64,000 nucleotides of DNA, taken from an uncultured Aquimarina sp. (lineage in GTDB: Bacteria > Bacteroidota > Bacteroidia > Flavobacteriales > Flavobacteriaceae). Of the stretch, positions 19,023-28,447 are shown in pieces. The notes beneath the pieces were generated by a model. That model was not told the DNA's origin. It did no database searches and saw only the letters and a program-made list of their open reading frames with translations. The position numbers were made by a program, and so were the translations under genes. Numbering within the stretch: position 1 is the first letter of the stretch; each line of letters begins with the position of its first letter. The stretch spans positions 172,822 through 236,821 of the forward strand of contig CANMWA010000010.1 in the NCBI GenBank assembly GCA_947501475.1. Direction: 5' to 3'.

Positions 19023-20258
19023 TTAATTAATTTTTAGGCTAGCATTTGATTTAGGTGTTATTGTTTCTGTATAAAGATGTAGCTGTTTTATAATCTCTAT
19101 ACAGGTTCTGCTATTATGATAAGGACATTTCCATGGTCCTATTTTGTTTTCATCTGGGTAAGGAATTCCTTCGCGATTAACTCTAAAAAACCATTCTCCT
19201 TTTGTGTCATCTATAATCTTGTTGCAGATAAAATTCCATATCTGTTTTGCTGTTGTTAGATATTTTTCTACAGATGTTATTTGCCAAACATATAGCAAAC
19301 CAACTACTGCTTCGGCTTGGGGCCACCAATGCTTATCATAATCGATTTCATTTGTTTGTAAATTAATTGCATTTAGTACTCCAAAATCTTTATCCAAAGC
19401 TTCTTTTAAGAAAGTATCTGCAATTTTAATAGATAATGCTTCAGTTTTTTTGATGTAGTTAGTATCATTCAATACCCTTGCTGCATGTATTAATAACCAT
19501 GCAGTTTCGATGTCATGTCCAAAAGATGCTTCCTGAGAGAGATTTTTCCAATCTTTAGAAAAGAATAGTTTGAAATGACCATTTTCTGAAACGAATTTTT
19601 CTAAGAATAAATCAATTAATCCTTTTAAAGCATCTCTTACTTTAGGATTGTTATTTACTTCAAAAAGGGTAGTGTACGCTTCTAGAATATGCAAATGGGT
19701 ATTCATCGTTTTTGGTGCATTAAGATCTTTGTCGCTCAAACGCATATCGTTAATTGGTGCCCAGTCTTTATCAAAAGCTTCTATATAGCCTCCTAATGTT
19801 ATGTCTTTTGTTTTTGCTTCTAATATTTCAAACAATTCAAAAGCCCAAGACAATGCTTCTTCATTTTTAGAGTATTTGTAATACTCAGAAAGCGCATATA
19901 TTGTAAAGGCTTGAGCATATGTTTGTTTTCTTTTATGAAGAGGTTCTCCCAAGTGATTTGCTTCCCAAAACACACCACCGTTAGTATCATCTTGAAAATA
20001 ATCTCGTAAATAATTATACGCTCGATTAACTTCGGTCAAATAGTTATCATTTTTGTAATGATTTGAAGCCGAAGAAAACGTCCAAAGGATTCTAGAATTT
20101 AGTATAATTCCTTTGGACGATTTCTCTACGACTTTATTATAGTGGTCAATTCTTCCGACAAAACCACCATATTGATGATCAATAGAATTCTTTGTCCAAT
20201 AGTTTAGAATATTGGCTAATTCAATTTTTACACTATTTGTGAATTCTTGATCATTCAT
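19023..20258 (-). CDS. AGE-family epimerase, probably mannobiose/cellobiose 2-epimerase
   Basis: 411 residues, the usual length for the N-acylglucosamine 2-epimerase family, an (alpha/alpha)6 barrel. Catalytic-type histidines appear in MNTHLHILEAY, in FGHDIETAWLL and in YDKHWWPQAEAV, the pattern of cellobiose/mannobiose 2-epimerases. Its start overlaps the GH130 stop in TAATG, a sign of translational coupling. In Bacteroides fragilis a cluster of GH26 mannanase, transporter, GH130 and this epimerase is established: the epimerase converts mannobiose to mannosyl-glucose, which GH130 then phosphorolyses. The same set and order is seen here, which supports the mannobiose reading over an N-acylglucosamine one. 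Confidence 0.9.
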   Translation of the reverse strand: MNDQEFTNSVKIELANILNYWTKNSIDHQYGGFVGRIDHYNKVVEKSSKGIILNSRILWTFSSASNHYKNDNYLTEVNRAYNYLRDYFQDDTNGGVFWEANHLGEPLHKRKQTYAQAFTIYALSEYYKYSKNEEALSWAFELFEILEAKTKDITLGGYIEAFDKDWAPINDMRLSDKDLNAPKTMNTHLHILEAYTTLFEVNNNPKVRDALKGLIDLFLEKFVSENGHFKLFFSKDWKNLSQEASFGHDIETAWLLIHAARVLNDTNYIKKTEALSIKIADTFLKEALDKDFGVLNAINLQTNEIDYDKHWWPQAEAVVGLLYVWQITSVEKYLTTAKQIWNFICNKIIDDTKGEWFFRVNREGIPYPDENKIGPWKCPYHNSRTCIEIIKQLHLYTETITPKSNASLKIN

Positions 20259-21448
20259 TAGTATAATCCTTTATTTTTTTCAATTAATTGATTAATAGTT
20301 TCTACAGATCCTTTGCTAGAAAAGGCATCTTGAGGAGTATTAATACAATAGTCTACCAATTTTTCAACAGAAGATATTGCTACGTGCATACGCACATCTG
20401 ATGATGCATAATAAATAAATACAGTCCCGTCTGGATCTTCGATCCAACCGTTCGAAAACAAAACATTACCAACATCTCCTATAATTTCTTTATCATCTGG
20501 AGCCATAAAATAGCCACCTGGTCGATAAATTGTTTTGCTGATATCTTTTAAATCGGTCATGAATAGGTATAGTACATAGCGTAAACCTGCAGCTGTATTT
20601 CGCACTCCATGAGCTAGATGTAGCCATCCTTCTTTTGTTTTTATAGGCGCTGGTCCTAACCCATTTTTTAATTCATAAACAGTATGAAATGCTTTATTAA
20701 AAATTACTTGCTCTTTTTTAATGATCGCTTTTTCCATAGAATCTGTAAATCCTAATCCGATTCCTCCACCTGCACCTGTTTCTATAAACCCGTCTTGTGG
20801 TCGCGTATATAAGGCATATTGACCATTAACAAATTCTGGGTGTAATACTACATTACGTTGTTGATTAGAAGGGGTGATGAGGTCAGGGAGTCGCTCCCAA
20901 TCAATAAGATTTTTGGTACGTGCAATTCCTGCATTTGCTACTGCAGATGAAACATCACCCGGTTTTGCATTTGGATCTTTTCGTTCTGTACAGAAAATAC
21001 CATAAATCCAACCATCTTCATGGGCAACAAGTCGCATGTCATAAATGTTAACATCTGGATCTTTGGTTTCGGGCATTACAATAGGTTTCTCCCAAAACCT
21101 AAAATTATCTATACCATTTGGGCTTTCGGCAATTGCAAAGAAAGATTTTCTATCATACCCTTCAACTCTTACGCATAATAGGTAACTATCTTTCCATTTT
21201 ATTGCACCTGCGTTAAAAGTGGCGTTTACTCCAATTCGTTCTATTTTAAGAGGGTTTGTTTCGGTATTTAAATCATATCTCCAATGCAAAGGAGTATGAG
21301 CTGCCGTTAGAATAGGGAACTCATACCTTTTGTATACCCCATTATGACTTGATGATGGAGTGTTTTTTCGGCATAATAATGCTTCATGTTCTTCGAAAAG
21401 GTTTTCAAAAACAGCTATCTTTGGTTGTAGACTTCCGTTGTCAATCAT
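20258..21448 (-). CDS. GH130 4-O-beta-D-mannosyl-D-glucose phosphorylase
   Basis: 396 residues, full length for GH130 subfamily 1. The five-bladed propeller pattern and the segment VNIYDMRLVAHEDGWIYG, whose Asp is the expected proton donor, are visible, as is ENLFEEHEALLCRK at the N-terminus. It uses inorganic phosphate to split mannosyl-glucose into alpha-mannose-1-phosphate and glucose. It is cytoplasmic (no signal). The gene overlaps the epimerase by one base and follows the transporter by 15. The specificity is inferred from its neighbours; other GH130 enzymes act on longer beta-mannosides or N-glycan cores. Confidence 0.92.
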   Translation of the reverse strand: MIDNGSLQPKIAVFENLFEEHEALLCRKNTPSSSHNGVYKRYEFPILTAAHTPLHWRYDLNTETNPLKIERIGVNATFNAGAIKWKDSYLLCVRVEGYDRKSFFAIAESPNGIDNFRFWEKPIVMPETKDPDVNIYDMRLVAHEDGWIYGIFCTERKDPNAKPGDVSSAVANAGIARTKNLIDWERLPDLITPSNQQRNVVLHPEFVNGQYALYTRPQDGFIETGAGGGIGLGFTDSMEKAIIKKEQVIFNKAFHTVYELKNGLGPAPIKTKEGWLHLAHGVRNTAAGLRYVLYLFMTDLKDISKTIYRPGGYFMAPDDKEIIGDVGNVLFSNGWIEDPDGTVFIYYASSDVRMHVAISSVEKLVDYCINTPQDAFSSKGSVETINQLIEKNKGLY

Positions 21449-21463
21449 TTGATTACTTTATTA

Positions 21464-22873
21464 TTAGATTTCTTTATCTCTTCTCTCTGTTAATTCTTTA
21501 TTTACTTTAAGCATCATTGGATCATCTAGTTTGTAAAACCATATGAATAATGCTGAAAGTAATGCGCCAATGGCGGGCATAAAACTGAGCATCATACGAA
21601 TACCAGTTTTTGCTTCTTCTGTTTGTATTGTGTTTGCTTCAAATCCATAAAATGCGAGCATCCATCCTGTAACTGCACCACCAAGCGTCCATCCCATTTT
21701 TTGAGACATTGATGAAGATGAAAATATAAGTCCGGTAGCTCTACGTCCGGTTTTCCATTCAGAAAAATCAGCAATATCAGCATACATAGACCACAACAGA
21801 GGAAAAATGATTCCTGCACAAACGCTAATTAAAAATTGAAAAATGAATATTAGTGCTAAATCATTTTCCTTAAACCAGAAAAAGATGCAACTCAATATGG
21901 TGGCAATAAACATGGCAGAAAAGAAAGTGTTTTTCTTTCCGATTTTATCTGAAACTATTTTCGCCATTAAAACACCTACAATATTTGCCACTTGCCCAAG
22001 AACTAAATACAGTGTACTAAAGGTTATAGAAATTCTCACAAATGGAATTATAAATGCTTCTTGATTTTCGAAGTAGTACTTAAAATAATAAATTGCAGAA
22101 CCATCGCGCAAAGAGTTAAAAATTAAGGAACATACGCCAGCTCCTAGCAAGATAAACCAGGGTTTATTGGTCGCTAAATTTTTTAAATCTGCTTTTAAAG
22201 ATGTTTTTTGCTCTTTTGGAGGTGTTATTCTTTCTTTGGTATAATAAAAAGTCCCTAAAAAGAAAGCTATAGCTATTATAGAAAAGACAATCATTGTAAG
22301 TTGCCATCCTTTTTGAGGGTTTATTATGTCTGTACCTGTTTTACTGAAAAAATCCACTAATGGTTCTGCTAGTGCTAAAACCAGGATACTACCTGCGAAA
22401 GCAAAAATAAATCTATAGGTTGCTAGTGAGGTTCTATCTTTAAGGTCGGATGTCATAACACCTAATAAAGAAGCATAAGGCACATTGATAGCAGTATATA
22501 CAATCATCATTAGCGAATAGGTAACATAAGCATACACAATTTTGCCTGTCATACTAAGATCGGGAGTGGTGAATGTAAGTACCCCAACCATACCAAAAGG
22601 AATAGCGACCCATAATAAATAGGGCCTAAATTTCCCCCATTTGGTGTTTGTTCTATCTGCTATAATCCCCATAATAGGGTCATTGGCTCCATCAAAAACT
22701 CTGGTGATTAAAAACATTGTACCAACGACTGCAGCAGAAATTCCAAAGACATCGGTATAGAAAAAAAGTAAGTATACAGAGAACATTTTCCAAAACATAG
22801 AGGAAGCAAAGTCTCCAAATCCATATCCTACTTTTTCTTTAAGTTTTAATTTTTGTATTTGTGATTTTCCCAT
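21464..22873 (-). CDS. GPH-family (MFS) sugar:cation symporter
   Basis: 469 residues with about 12 hydrophobic segments. The N-terminus KEKVGYGFGDFASSMFW and the loop RVFDGANDPIMGIIADRT are characteristic of the glycoside-pentoside-hexuronide symporters (MelB type). It would carry a disaccharide, most likely mannobiose, across the inner membrane. It stands between GH26 and GH130, as in the mannobiose pathway of Bacteroides fragilis. Spacing to GH26 is 32 bases. Confidence 0.93.
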   Translation of the reverse strand: MGKSQIQKLKLKEKVGYGFGDFASSMFWKMFSVYLLFFYTDVFGISAAVVGTMFLITRVFDGANDPIMGIIADRTNTKWGKFRPYLLWVAIPFGMVGVLTFTTPDLSMTGKIVYAYVTYSLMMIVYTAINVPYASLLGVMTSDLKDRTSLATYRFIFAFAGSILVLALAEPLVDFFSKTGTDIINPQKGWQLTMIVFSIIAIAFFLGTFYYTKERITPPKEQKTSLKADLKNLATNKPWFILLGAGVCSLIFNSLRDGSAIYYFKYYFENQEAFIIPFVRISITFSTLYLVLGQVANIVGVLMAKIVSDKIGKKNTFFSAMFIATILSCIFFWFKENDLALIFIFQFLISVCAGIIFPLLWSMYADIADFSEWKTGRRATGLIFSSSSMSQKMGWTLGGAVTGWMLAFYGFEANTIQTEEAKTGIRMMLSFMPAIGALLSALFIWFYKLDDPMMLKVNKELTERRDKEI

Positions 22874-22905
22874 ATATTTTTTATCGAATTCTAACTTTTA
22901 ATCTC

Positions 22906-24060
22906 TTACTTTATTTTTTTAATATCTTCTAAAAATAAAACGTGTGGCAAATTCTTAAATGCTACAAAATCATTAGTATTTTTATGCCCTACATAAGGCA
23001 CAAAAAAGTGACTTGGCCATGCATTTCTCCAGAATAATGCCCACGAAATTCCAGAATCAGCAATATGCTTATCCAATACCTTAGTCCACCAATCATTAAC
23101 AGGTATTTTATTAAGGCCAGCTTCAGACAAGGCATATGGTTTGTTTTTTTCGACTCCAATTTTCTTTAAAATAGAAATATCTTTTTTTAGTGCTTCAACA
23201 AAATCTTTTGTAGTAGTGTGTTGGTATATGTCAATTCCTAAAATATCTACATATTCATCTCCGGGATAATATTTTAGGTAGTCATCTTCTGGTTTTAGAG
23301 TGTTAGGAGAATATGCATACAAGATGTTATTGACTTTATATTCTTTTAATATTGTAACGGTCTCTTTCCAAAGTTGGATATATTCTTGAGGGTTGCAGTG
23401 TTCTTCACCCCACCAAAACCAACTTCCGTTCATTTCATGAAAAGGTCTAAATACTACTGGAATTGAATTTCCCCAAGGCCCTTTAAGGTGATTCATGAAA
23501 TTTGCAACTTTTAAAAGCCAATCTTTATATTTATAATGAAGACGACCTGTAGAGAGAATGTCTTTTACTGCAGGTATAGTATCCCATGCGCTTTTATTTG
23601 AAACAGGATTATCGGGGTGCCAACTTATCGTAACAATACCTTTATTTTTATGTGCTTTACGAATCAGGGTTTTCATTAATTTGAAATCAACTGTGTCTAG
23701 ATTAAAAGTATGGCCTAATTCTATATGTCCTATCTCAAATCCGTATACAGCAGGATAATCCCCAGTAACATTATGAACATCACTTTGATATTGTTTTCCG
23801 TTATTTTTCCATCCTATACCATATGCAGTAGCATCCTGATGTCCAAATGCATATCCTTGTTTTGGTATCTCTTTAATTCTATTAAATAAAAGCTTCGTTT
23901 TTCTGCTTGCTCGAGTATCTACTAAAGCAATATCTTTTTTATTAATCGAGGTATATGATTTACAAGATTGAAAAATAAGCAATAATAATACTATTTTTGC
24001 AAAAAAAGTAATCGATTTGTACTCTAATATGATATGATCTTGATTTCTCCCAATTAGCAT
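22906..24060 (-). CDS. GH26 beta-mannanase lipoprotein
   Basis: 384 residues. A hydrophobic segment ends in LIFQSC (Cys33), so a lipoprotein, probably periplasmic or outer-membrane. TISWHPDNPVSN and VVFRPFHEMNGSWFWW carry the GH26 acid/base Glu209; PYALSEAGLNK carries the nucleophile Glu313. GH26 enzymes hydrolyse beta-1,4-mannan, often releasing mannobiose. It is the first gene of the minus-strand operon and faces the AraC-type regulator across a 192-base divergent gap. An internal start nearer the hydrophobic segment is possible. Confidence 0.94.
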   Translation of the reverse strand: MLIGRNQDHIILEYKSITFFAKIVLLLLIFQSCKSYTSINKKDIALVDTRASRKTKLLFNRIKEIPKQGYAFGHQDATAYGIGWKNNGKQYQSDVHNVTGDYPAVYGFEIGHIELGHTFNLDTVDFKLMKTLIRKAHKNKGIVTISWHPDNPVSNKSAWDTIPAVKDILSTGRLHYKYKDWLLKVANFMNHLKGPWGNSIPVVFRPFHEMNGSWFWWGEEHCNPQEYIQLWKETVTILKEYKVNNILYAYSPNTLKPEDDYLKYYPGDEYVDILGIDIYQHTTTKDFVEALKKDISILKKIGVEKNKPYALSEAGLNKIPVNDWWTKVLDKHIADSGISWALFWRNAWPSHFFVPYVGHKNTNDFVAFKNLPHVLFLEDIKKIK

Positions 24061-24153
24061 TCGTGAAAAATATTTTATAATTTTAGAATCTTAAAACTTT
24101 TTTAACTTTAGTTTTGCCCTATTAATAGCTTTGATTGATGATATTTTAATTTA

Positions 24154-24169
24154 TGTTAAATCATTAACA
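24154..24169. promoter_or_regulatory. Inverted repeat in the AraC/GH26 divergent gap
   Basis: TGTTAA (24154-24159) and TTAACA (24164-24169) form a perfect inverted repeat with a 4-base spacer. It lies between the divergent GH26 operon and the AraC gene. The half-site resembles the arms at 25289-25323 and 3786-3827. An operator for the AraC-type regulator is one reading. Confidence 0.3.
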
Positions 24170-24252
24170 GATGCTTAACGTTTACAAATGTAGTTTCTGA
24201 AGGGTCTATGTGTTAATACTATTTTATCATTTTATATACTAATTCTTAAAAT

Positions 24253-25134
24253 ATGAATCTTTTAGAGCAAAATGTACATCGAGAAATCACACCTCTAACC
24301 CCAAAAGATTGTTTTCTTATTTTTGATAGGGTAAAGGATAAATTTGATTTTCCGGTACATTTTCACCCAGAATATGAGTTAAATTTTATCCATAACGGAA
24401 AAGGAGTACGACGCATCGTAGGCGATCATATGGCAGATATTGATGACGTTGAGCTTGTGCTTGTAGGGCCCAATCTTTTTCATGGCTGGACCTTAAATAA
24501 GTGTACACAAAAAAATATTCATGAAGTGACAATTCAATTTCATAATGATTTGTTTCAGGAAAAACTGTTGAGCAGATCTATTATGAAACCTATTCAGGAT
24601 ATGTTTGAAAATTCTTCACATGGTATTCTCTTTTCTAAGACTACTGCAGAAGAATTATACCCAAAGATTAAAAGCATTATGAGTCTACAAGGGTTAGAAT
24701 ACTTTCTTTCCTTAATATCTCTATTACATTCTCTTGCCATTTCTGAAGGGCAAAAAAAATTATCTACGTATTCACCTGTCACAGAAGATTTTCATAATAG
24801 CGATAAAATAAAAATCATTTATGATTATTTGCAAGAAAACTTTAGCAAGAAAATTAAAGTTCAGGATTTGGCTTCATTAATTAATATGACTGAGGTTACC
24901 TTTGGACGGTTTATGAAGAGTAGAACTGGAAAAACTTTTATAGAGTATTTAAATGATATGCGAATAGGATTTGCATCTCAATGGTTGCTTGAAAAAGATG
25001 CTTCTATAGCTGAAATTGCGTACAGCTGCGGTTTTAATAATGTATCTAATTTTAATCGTGTTTTTAAAGCAAATAAAGGATGTACTCCTTCTAAGTATAA
25101 AAAAGATTTTGAGGGAATAAAACGGGTTTTTTAA
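24253..25134 (+). CDS. AraC-family transcriptional regulator with cupin sensor
   Basis: 293 residues. The N-terminal cupin-like sensor shows DFPVHFHPEYELNFIHNG, a typical AraC sugar-binding barrel. The C-terminal double helix-turn-helix spans about 190-290: IKVQDLASLINMTEVTFGRF and then IAEIAYSCGFNNVSNFNRVF with the closing GCTPSKYKKDF. It is divergent from the mannan operon and upstream of the GH5 gene, so it probably activates one or both in response to a mannose-containing sugar. No phosphorylation domain is present. Confidence 0.93.
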   Translation: MNLLEQNVHREITPLTPKDCFLIFDRVKDKFDFPVHFHPEYELNFIHNGKGVRRIVGDHMADIDDVELVLVGPNLFHGWTLNKCTQKNIHEVTIQFHNDLFQEKLLSRSIMKPIQDMFENSSHGILFSKTTAEELYPKIKSIMSLQGLEYFLSLISLLHSLAISEGQKKLSTYSPVTEDFHNSDKIKIIYDYLQENFSKKIKVQDLASLINMTEVTFGRFMKSRTGKTFIEYLNDMRIGFASQWLLEKDASIAEIAYSCGFNNVSNFNRVFKANKGCTPSKYKKDFEGIKRVF

Positions 25135-25288
25135 AATAAACTAGAATCTTTATAGATACTAATTAATTGATTTTCTGAAACATATTTAAAGAATCCGCAT
25201 ATAAAATGATAAAATAGTGTCATCTATTAATTGTGTTAAGGTTTAAATTTGAGGTTGTTAATATTATATGACCAAACAAAACATTGAA

Positions 25289-25323
25289 TTTAACAATATG
25301 AATTATACAAATTCGTTGTTAAA
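25289..25323. promoter_or_regulatory. Nested 35-bp inverted repeat upstream of the GH5 gene
   Basis: TTTAACAA (25289-25296) is mirrored by TTGTTAAA (25316-25323). Inside them GAATT (25300-25304) is mirrored by AATTC (25310-25314). It lies 55 bases before the GH5 start, so it may be an operator for the neighbouring AraC-type regulator, or an RNA hairpin ending AraC transcription, though no clear T tract follows. Function is inferred. Confidence 0.42.
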
Positions 25324-25377
25324 AAGTATTGTTCGGGAAATTTATTAATCATACAAACTCAACTTAAACCATCAACA

Positions 25378-28275
25378 ATGAAAAAAATTATCATCCTACT
25401 GTGCATTATTTTTTCTTCACAGATTTATGCGCAAAGATCCCAGAAACTCTGGAACAACCAACCTAATTACAAGAACGAACTCCAAAAAGATGTTAAAAAA
25501 AGCCTTAACTTGAAGCATCTGGCTAAGTATTTTGAGAAGGATAACCAAAATAGTAAAAGAGTGAATTTGGATAAGGCACCTGCATCGATAGTGGATTTTC
25601 CTTTCGTAAATGGTATAAATATCGCTTGGATTAATTTTGGTAGAGATACAGGAGTAGATCCTTTTAATGGCAGTCAATACCACCCTGAGCTTAATCAATT
25701 TGGTCAGGCTATGGATTTTGTTAAAAACAATGGAGGCAACGTGATGCGATGGTGGTATCATACCAATGGATCTACAAACCCGGTATATGATCAAAACCAA
25801 AAAGTAGCACGTAACCCCTCTTTTTTTCACGAAGACGTTAGGGATATATTAGATTTGGCACAAAGAAAAGGTATTAAAGTACAAATCTGCCTTTGGTCTT
25901 TTGATATGCTTAAAGATCAATGGGGAGCAGATGCTGCTGCTAACAAAAAATTACTTACGCAAAGTGATTATACGAGTGCTTATATAAATAACGCATTACT
26001 TCCTCTGGTTAATGCTATAGGAAATCACCCCGCGCTTTATGCATGGGAAATTTTTAATGAACCAGAAGGAATGACTAATGAGTATGCTAGTCATTGGCCA
26101 GGATTTAAGGAAAAAATCACAATGCAAGATATTCAGCGATTTGTAAATAAAACGTCTGGAGCGATTAGAAGAGCACAACCTAATGTAAAAATCACAAATG
26201 GTGCTTTGGGTTTTTTGACTAATGTAGAAGATTCTAGTAATGGATTTTGGAATGCATATTCTGATGCTAACCTTAGGAGTGTAGGAGGAGATCAGGACGG
26301 GTATTTAGATTTTTATAATATTCATTATTATAGTTGGGCTAGATCTAAAGGATCACCATTTCATAATAATTATAGTGTAAATAAAGTAGATAAAGCAGCG
26401 GTAATAGGAGAGTATTATCCAGATGATTTATCTTTTGGATCTCAAGGAGGAGATAATGATCATAATTTGCCAACAATACGTTCTGTAGATTTAGGAACTA
26501 CTTTGATGAATAGAGGATGGCATGGTACATTAATATGGTCTTGGACAGATAGAAGTTCTTCTACAGAGAGAAATAGGATGGCTACTATTATGAGAAATGT
26601 GAGTGCTAATGAGCCTCCATCACCATCAATAGATGAGGTTACATTTAATAATGCTCCAACAACAATTAGCCCGCAACGATCTTATACTTTTAATATAGAT
26701 TATAAAGCTTCGACTAATCGCGAGATTGTCGTAGAGTTTTGGTCGGCTAACAATTGGTTAGGAGAACAAGCAGAAACTGTTTCTTCCGGATCGGGAACTC
26801 AATCTGTTACAGTTACTCTTCCTAGTGAACCATCACCTGGTTCAGGGTACTTTTACAAAACGTATATACGACCAGTAGGTACTACCTGGCAGCAAGCTAT
26901 AGATAGAGATCAGGTGGATAACGTTACTGTGACAAATGCAAGTACAGTTGATGAGGTTGCTTTTAATAATGCACCTACATCAATTAGTCCACAAACATCA
27001 TATACTTTTAATATTGATTATAAGGCTACGACTAATCGTGAGATTGTAGTAGAGTTTTGGTCGGCTAATAGCTGGTTAGGAGAAAAAATGGAAACCGTAT
27101 CTGCCGGATCGGGTACTCAGTCTGTTACTGTAAATCTTCCAAATGAACCATCACCTGGTTCAGGTTATTTTTACAAAGCCTATATACGACCAGTAGGAAC
27201 TACCTGGCAAGATGCAATATATAGAGATCAGGTAGATAATGTAACGGTAACTAGTGGAATAACCGTAGATGAGGTTGCCTTCAATAATGCGCCAACATCA
27301 ATTAGTCCACAACGATCATATACTTTTAATATAGATTATAAAGCTAAGACTAGTCGTGAAATAGTGGTAGAGTTCTGGTCATCTAGTAATTGGTTAGGAG
27401 AACAAGTAGAAACAGTTTCTGAAGGCTCAGGAACACAATCTGTTACAGTTAATCTTCCAAGTGAACCATCACCTGGTTCAGGTTATTTTTATAAAGCACA
27501 TATACGACCGGTAAGGACTACATACCAAGAAGCGTTATTTAGAGATCAAGTTGATAATGTAACGGTTAGAGGATCGCAATTGATAGCAAATGGAACGTAT
27601 TTTTTGACATCTACACAGTCTAATCAACGAATGAGATCCAGATCTAGAGAAAGCCATAGTGCAGTAATGCGTAACCCAAGTAACTATTATTATAATCAAC
27701 GTTGGATATTTAATCATTTGGGAGATAATGTATATACCGTTAAAAATAGAAGTACCAATAGATATTTAGAAGTTCGTGGTGCTAGCTGTTCTAATGGAGG
27801 TAATGTAATGACATGGACTAGTGCCAATGATAATCATCAAAAATGGAAAGTTGTAACCAATGGTAATGGTACGTATGCTCTTAAACCAATGCATTGTCAG
27901 CAATTAGCTTTGGATCGCGATGGAGGAAGAAGAAACGCAAATGTGCATGTGTGGGAGTTTGATGCTTCTAATAATAATCAGAAATGGCAAATATTACCAT
28001 ACGGCAGTAGAGCACAATTTACTAATGATTTGATTGCGTCCAAAGAAAGTAAAGATGTAAATATTAGAATTTACCCTAATCCAGCTGTAGATTTTGTTCA
28101 ACTTAAAGGCGTTGCAAAAGGTGATGCTATTTTAATTTATGATCTACAAGGAAATGTCTTTAGAGATTTTACCGCAAAGAATAATTCTGAAGTAATTTCA
28201 GTAGAAGAGCTAAATCCTGGATATTATATCATTGCTATTGCAGGAAAAACAAAATTGAAACTTATTAAGAGGTAA
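25378..28275 (+). CDS. Secreted modular GH5 endo-glycanase (mannanase/cellulase type) with lectin and T9SS tail
   Basis: 965 residues. Signal peptide 1-18. The catalytic GH5-type TIM barrel spans about 60-405, with the acid/base Glu228 in WEIFNEPEG and the nucleophile Glu345 in VIGEYYPDD. Then come three 106-residue repeats starting at residues 419, 525 and 631, each with the pattern ISPQ.SYTFNIDYKA and REIVVEFWS, probably carbohydrate-binding or spacer modules of no family I can name. A ricin-type trefoil lectin (about 740-880, with repeated QKW motifs) follows, and a type A T9SS sorting domain (about 898-965, IYPNPAVDFVQL) ends it. It would start mannan breakdown outside the cell. Substrate beta-mannan is inferred from context; glucan is possible. 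Confidence 0.92.
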   Translation: MKKIIILLCIIFSSQIYAQRSQKLWNNQPNYKNELQKDVKKSLNLKHLAKYFEKDNQNSKRVNLDKAPASIVDFPFVNGINIAWINFGRDTGVDPFNGSQYHPELNQFGQAMDFVKNNGGNVMRWWYHTNGSTNPVYDQNQKVARNPSFFHEDVRDILDLAQRKGIKVQICLWSFDMLKDQWGADAAANKKLLTQSDYTSAYINNALLPLVNAIGNHPALYAWEIFNEPEGMTNEYASHWPGFKEKITMQDIQRFVNKTSGAIRRAQPNVKITNGALGFLTNVEDSSNGFWNAYSDANLRSVGGDQDGYLDFYNIHYYSWARSKGSPFHNNYSVNKVDKAAVIGEYYPDDLSFGSQGGDNDHNLPTIRSVDLGTTLMNRGWHGTLIWSWTDRSSSTERNRMATIMRNVSANEPPSPSIDEVTFNNAPTTISPQRSYTFNIDYKASTNREIVVEFWSANNWLGEQAETVSSGSGTQSVTVTLPSEPSPGSGYFYKTYIRPVGTTWQQAIDRDQVDNVTVTNASTVDEVAFNNAPTSISPQTSYTFNIDYKATTNREIVVEFWSANSWLGEKMETVSAGSGTQSVTVNLPNEPSPGSGYFYKAYIRPVGTTWQDAIYRDQVDNVTVTSGITVDEVAFNNAPTSISPQRSYTFNIDYKAKTSREIVVEFWSSSNWLGEQVETVSEGSGTQSVTVNLPSEPSPGSGYFYKAHIRPVRTTYQEALFRDQVDNVTVRGSQLIANGTYFLTSTQSNQRMRSRSRESHSAVMRNPSNYYYNQRWIFNHLGDNVYTVKNRSTNRYLEVRGASCSNGGNVMTWTSANDNHQKWKVVTNGNGTYALKPMHCQQLALDRDGGRRNANVHVWEFDASNNNQKWQILPYGSRAQFTNDLIASKESKDVNIRIYPNPAVDFVQLKGVAKGDAILIYDLQGNVFRDFTAKNNSEVISVEELNPGYYIIAIAGKTKLKLIKR
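26632..27585 (+). repeat. Three tandem 318-bp coding repeats in the GH5 gene
   Basis: Unit starts at 26632, 26950 and 27268 (GATGAGGTT) are exactly 318 bases apart. The three units are highly similar in both DNA and protein, so the duplication is fairly recent or homogenised. Each unit codes for 106 residues. Confidence 0.9.
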
Positions 28276-28310
28276 GAACAAAAAACACACCTTTTTAATC
28301 GTCTAAATGC

Positions 28311-28343
28311 AAAGGCTAGCAATATACTGCTAGCCTTTTTGAT
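28311..28343 (+). terminator. Rho-independent terminator after the GH5 gene
   Basis: AAAGGCTAGCA (28311-28321) pairs with TGCTAGCCTTT (28328-28338) around a 6-base loop, followed by a T run. It begins 35 bases after the GH5 stop. Confidence 0.85.
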
Positions 28344-28447
28344 TTTTATAATAATCTCAACAACTAAAAATACAATGCTTTAATTAACAGTTGATTTTCG
28401 TAAATTTAAGTTTTGATTAGTACTCTTATAACCTAAAATCATCTATC

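Noticed and set aside
25417..25830. A 137-residue minus-strand frame opposite the GH5 gene
   Set aside because: It lies opposite the signal peptide and catalytic domain of a well-defined enzyme.
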